Of a stretch of 64,000 nucleotides of DNA, positions 61,701 to 64,000 are shown piece by piece; within the stretch, counting starts at the first letter, position 1; every line of letters starts with the position of its first letter. The stretch lies in assembly GCA_022984795.1 (NCBI GenBank), contig JALIHJ010000040.1, positions 1-64,000 of the forward strand, read 5' to 3'. The notes below the pieces were generated by a model, which was not told where the DNA came from, did no database searches, and saw only the letters and a program-made list of their open reading frames with translations. This DNA comes from Fabrea salina (lineage: Eukaryota > Ciliophora > Heterotrichea > Heterotrichida > Fabreidae). Made by a program: the position numbers and the translations under genes.

Positions 61701-64000
61701 GGAACTCTATTAAGATCCTTAACTTCTCGGGGGACGACAACCTTATAGAGAAGACCCTTAACTTTGTGTCTTGTCTTAAGGGCAAAATAGACCAGTACCT
61801 GTATATTACTGTTCCAGCTTTGCTGAAGCTTGTCCAAGACCACCCTAACTGCAGAATCAGAAAAGGAGCTATAAAAGTCATAGTGAGTCTCTGCGACAAA
61901 AAAACCCACCCCCACATTGTGGACTACATTTCCAGAATTATTGACGCTTTCGTAGCTGTTATAAAAAGCGAGTCTGCTGAAATAGTTAACGATATATTTG
62001 ACTCATTGACTTGTTTAGTTGAAAAGTTAGGAAACATCTACGCAGTATTCATTCCAGTCATCCAAAAAGTAGCCCTTAACAAGAAAATAACCCACAAGCG
62101 CTACGAAACAGCTGTGCAGGAGCTAATAGCTGGAAGTGAAGAAGTTGAAAGTCCCATAAGAAGAACTCGGCTGTCTACTCTGCAAACTGAACGGTCTTCA
62201 ATGTTTCGAGAAACAAAAGACCAGTCACTTCCAGGACCTTACAAGTACGATGTAAACGTCCAGCAACTCTTAGCAGTCTGCGAAACTAAAGACCGCCACA
62301 CCAAAGAAGAGTGGAAGGACTGGATGAGGAGGTTTTCCAACGAACTGCTCAAACAAGCCCCTGCTCCAGCTTTAAGAGAGTGCCAAGTTATAGAAGAGTA
62401 CCCTAACTCTTTAGAGCTCTTCAACGCTGCTTTTGTGTCTTGTTGGAGTGACTTGTATGACGAAGACAAAAACATGATGATTGTTTACCTGGAAAAAGCT
62501 TTTGACTCCTCAACTATTCCTACAGAGGTGCTTCAGGTGCTTTTGAACCTGGCTGAGTTTATGGAACACGACGACCACAAACTCTTTGACGCAAGAACCC
62601 TTGGCAAGCTAGCTTACAAGTGCAAAGCTTACGCCAAAGCTCTTCACTACAAAGAAGTTGAGTTCCACACCTCAGCACCTAACTCCGAAATTATTGAGTC
62701 TCTGGTTTCACTGAACAACCTTTTGCACCAACACGAAGCTGCTTACGGAATAAGAATGTACGCTAGAAAAAAGGGCTGGGGAGAACTCACTCAAAGCTGG
62801 TGCCAAGAATTCCACAGGTGGCAAGACGCTGAAGAACTCCACGAAGCCATTAACGAAATGCTTATAACTGACCCCTACGCAGGTTCCTCTGACGAACTCA
62901 CAGTAATCCGCATGAAGTGCTTAAAAGCACTTTCGGACTGGACTAAACTAATGTCGTTAGCAGAAATCAAATGGAACACCATCAAAGAAAAAGAGTCCTC
63001 AAGAAAAGAAGTTGCTAGTTACGCTGCAGCTGCAGCTTGGAACTTAGGTCGTTGGGAAGAGCTTGAAAACTACACAAAAGAAATGGACCCCAACAACTTC
63101 GACCAAACCTTTTACCAAGCAATTCTTTCAATACACGAAAACGACTTGCCCCAAACCAAAGAAGTCTTAGAAAAAGGCTGGGACATAGTAGATGCTAAGT
63201 TGCCTGGGCTTTTGCGCGAAAGCTACATAAGGGCTTACCCAGTAGTTGTAGAGATCCAGCAACTGTGCGACATAGAAGAAGTCGTTAAGTACAAAACCAA
63301 AGAAGAAACCTATGAAAGCAGAGAAGACCTTTTGAGTCTTTGGAACGCCAGACTAAAAGGGTGCTCTCCTTCAATTGACATTTGGGAAAAGTTCTTGTCC
63401 TTCAGGCCTTTGCTAGTAACTCCTGAAGAAGACTTAGACACCTGGATCCAGTTTTCTGAGCTTTGCATGAAAAATGGCCAAATGCGCTTAGCAGGAGACA
63501 CCTTAGAAACCTTGATGCTCCGAACAAACTACAACAAAAACGCTTTTTACAGCAAGATTTACAGTGAAGTCAGTGAAAGTGAAGCTTTCCATCCAGCAGG
63601 TGTAGTGTTTGTGTACTTGAAGTACCTTTACAAACAAGGCCCCAAACAAAAAGCCCTTGACCTGCTCCGCAACTTCGTAGGAGAACAAGAAACCCAAAAG
63701 GCACCTGGAACTGACCTGTGCAGGTACTACTTGCAATTGTCTAAGTGGCAAAAGCACCTTATGCAGGATGAGTTTAATTGTGAAGTCCTTAACAGAGCCT
63801 TAAAAAGCATTGAAACAGCTACAGCTCACAACTCCAAGTCTCCTAAAGTATGGCACAAATGGGGTATGCTTAACTTTGAAGCACTTAGTCACTATGAAAG
63901 GCCTTTGAAAGACGCAGGTGCTTTTAACATCCCTACTGACCAAGTTATGGAATCCCACATAGACTCAGCTTTAGAAGGGTTTATTCAGTCAATTTCTTTG
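58799..64000 (+). CDS. TOR: TOR kinase, N-terminal 1,734 codons (runs off the edge)
   Basis: Target of rapamycin, the PI3K-related Ser/Thr kinase controlling growth in response to nutrients. The frame is open from MEESSRIIQGLRSKSLEARQ to base 64000 with no stop; TAA precedes the ATG directly, fixing the earliest start. N-terminal HEAT repeats are seen (RFAACYEIKALAQK; WNVIRDPKDHIREIGVETFA). The FAT domain starts at ~1165 (EEWKDWMRRFSNELLKQAPA), with LFNAAFVSCWSDLYDE and LLNLAEFMEHDDHKLF, which match mTOR closely. FRB, kinase and FATC lie beyond the window. VPS15 also belongs to the PI3K world but is 13 kb away. Confidence 0.97.
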   Translation, partial: MEESSRIIQGLRSKSLEARQTNLQKLVELIEDTQEIHSELITGLKKLVTSTESVEKITGLSCLISICTVANETNINTLAFHFLQWVSFKNIQNKDEEIIGLASEAMGTLVNSPSSTTFELADEEFRYALSSLKLDNSKEGFPRFAACYEIKALAQKLPILFAVYLGEFLEHMWNVIRDPKDHIREIGVETFALALSQIESREEYFEEVYKECMKGLAPDNYSHSLHGSIRALDKMLQKAPELIKPRLQEVSVSVLRLKDHKNSLIKKAAFEVIPTITQFIKTHKISDKHILRAFVEFLFKSAVSSNKEQKSDAYQTLGQIAKIIGPSFSEMKSESVNLVNIELRKKSIPCTFFKFFEGVTLSLGPEIGELSSELVVTSIFSKCELNVYLLDFLKVYTYTLLQVRSEQNLNTVIGICEKLLNMLFTILNQRMEKNVSIPPVDKSHITNNKTSFSFVEAFSQIETQLLHTPFMLHQNQTCIDCPEHSSKIQKILALYALANFDFHNTFSLSSLVYSCVLPYLEDQCAVVRKYAVITTCSLTRCPKHSNIGVVIRNELYNILERLLNVALTDLSDEVRHTLFKHLKKDFYQFLALETNLSRLMAAVNDKKIEVRRACVKLLGKLAGYNSSFILPCLTQLLSQYLSELQLSGRFKHQQDAAILLRAIIKNTKQLLCPNLPSIIEIFIQILKNSSHAPLIYQALRGISACASVGKKHLVPHFDEIFPYLIENLKDPSMLKRKGALLAILDVVFHSTKAIEPYLRYNSLLETLLEVIKSEERVTLRKLAEKTLGTLGALRPVKYKELEKSLHSGLKPHKNSSVDRHLRELHKKSLELTPSHSIYYPLVALKALTNILITSNLNHEHTGQVLYALNNIFLCYNRRISSLLQSTIPILVHVCKQSESPSRERFIRTFTRITSYVGDDINDFVAEITQIIDLSVESPSVLDEMLTLLRELASHSCYETMSSFPQLLRNSIKILNFSGDDNLIEKTLNFVSCLKGKIDQYLYITVPALLKLVQDHPNCRIRKGAIKVIVSLCDKKTHPHIVDYISRIIDAFVAVIKSESAEIVNDIFDSLTCLVEKLGNIYAVFIPVIQKVALNKKITHKRYETAVQELIAGSEEVESPIRRTRLSTLQTERSSMFRETKDQSLPGPYKYDVNVQQLLAVCETKDRHTKEEWKDWMRRFSNELLKQAPAPALRECQVIEEYPNSLELFNAAFVSCWSDLYDEDKNMMIVYLEKAFDSSTIPTEVLQVLLNLAEFMEHDDHKLFDARTLGKLAYKCKAYAKALHYKEVEFHTSAPNSEIIESLVSLNNLLHQHEAAYGIRMYARKKGWGELTQSWCQEFHRWQDAEELHEAINEMLITDPYAGSSDELTVIRMKCLKALSDWTKLMSLAEIKWNTIKEKESSRKEVASYAAAAAWNLGRWEELENYTKEMDPNNFDQTFYQAILSIHENDLPQTKEVLEKGWDIVDAKLPGLLRESYIRAYPVVVEIQQLCDIEEVVKYKTKEETYESREDLLSLWNARLKGCSPSIDIWEKFLSFRPLLVTPEEDLDTWIQFSELCMKNGQMRLAGDTLETLMLRTNYNKNAFYSKIYSEVSESEAFHPAGVVFVYLKYLYKQGPKQKALDLLRNFVGEQETQKAPGTDLCRYYLQLSKWQKHLMQDEFNCEVLNRALKSIETATAHNSKSPKVWHKWGMLNFEALSHYERPLKDAGAFNIPTDQVMESHIDSALEGFIQSISL

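Overview
The window is the left end of a linear chromosome from a ciliate macronuclear genome, most likely a heterotrich (Stentor/Blepharisma/Spirostomum group). The first 1.58 kb is C-rich telomeric repeat, units of CACCCTAA with a variable number of C's. Spliceosomal introns are exactly 15 nt (GTAA..TA..AG with A at position 10), which is the heterotrich signature. Long genes, including a 4,591-residue dynein heavy chain, read through with TGG as the only Trp codon, so the nuclear code looks standard (Stentor-like rather than Blepharisma-like). Stops are TAA in 22, TAG in 7 and TGA in 1 of the 30 protein genes whose end is visible. Species assignment is inference.

Layout. 1-1580: telomere. 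1581-5601: gene-poor, A-rich subtelomere with one P-loop ATPase gene whose 3' part is interrupted, plus possible eroded reading frames. 5602-13472, minus strand: a Cys-rich HExxH protein, a chitin synthase, a peroxisomal acyl-CoA oxidase (PTS2), a REEP/HVA22-like membrane protein and an HSD17B4-type dehydrogenase (C-terminal PKL). 13585-20548: small secreted protein, proteasome Rpn6, a small basic protein, a BBOF1-like coiled coil, tRNA-Tyr(GUA) with a 10-nt intron, a disordered basic protein and MCM4. 20893-39021: a CHD-type remodeller with a bromodomain between its chromodomains, then a DNAH5/8-type outer-arm dynein heavy chain. 39098-49792, minus: DUSP-USP deubiquitinase, AAAP amino-acid transporter, VPS15, TRIP4/ASC-1 and an importin-beta family protein. 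49804-58793: compact cluster with coiled coils, RRP40, SF-assemblin, GAPDH, a DUF1445 protein, a WD40 protein, a SAXO-like protein, two small Atx1-like proteins and a CID protein. 58799-64000: the first 1,734 codons of TOR kinase, running off the right edge.

Two features of organisation stand out. First, five genes appear as split ORFs (or lack their true start) unless 15-nt introns are removed: REEP-like, BBOF1-like, CHD, the F-box-like coiled coil and the WD40 gene. Second, packing is extreme. Divergent start codons lie 1, 5 and 11 nt apart, and convergent genes share bases of their stop codons (TTAA, TTAG). Promoters of these pairs must therefore lie inside coding sequence or in a few AT-rich bases.

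Functionally the window mixes housekeeping genes with ciliary and cortical genes (DNAH5/8 dynein, SAXO, SF-assemblin, BBOF1-like) and a likely peroxisomal beta-oxidation pair. Two genes (the ATPase and acyl-CoA oxidase) carry single-base frame breaks at homopolymers that look more like assembly errors than biology. I saw no transposon, provirus, CRISPR array or rRNA.
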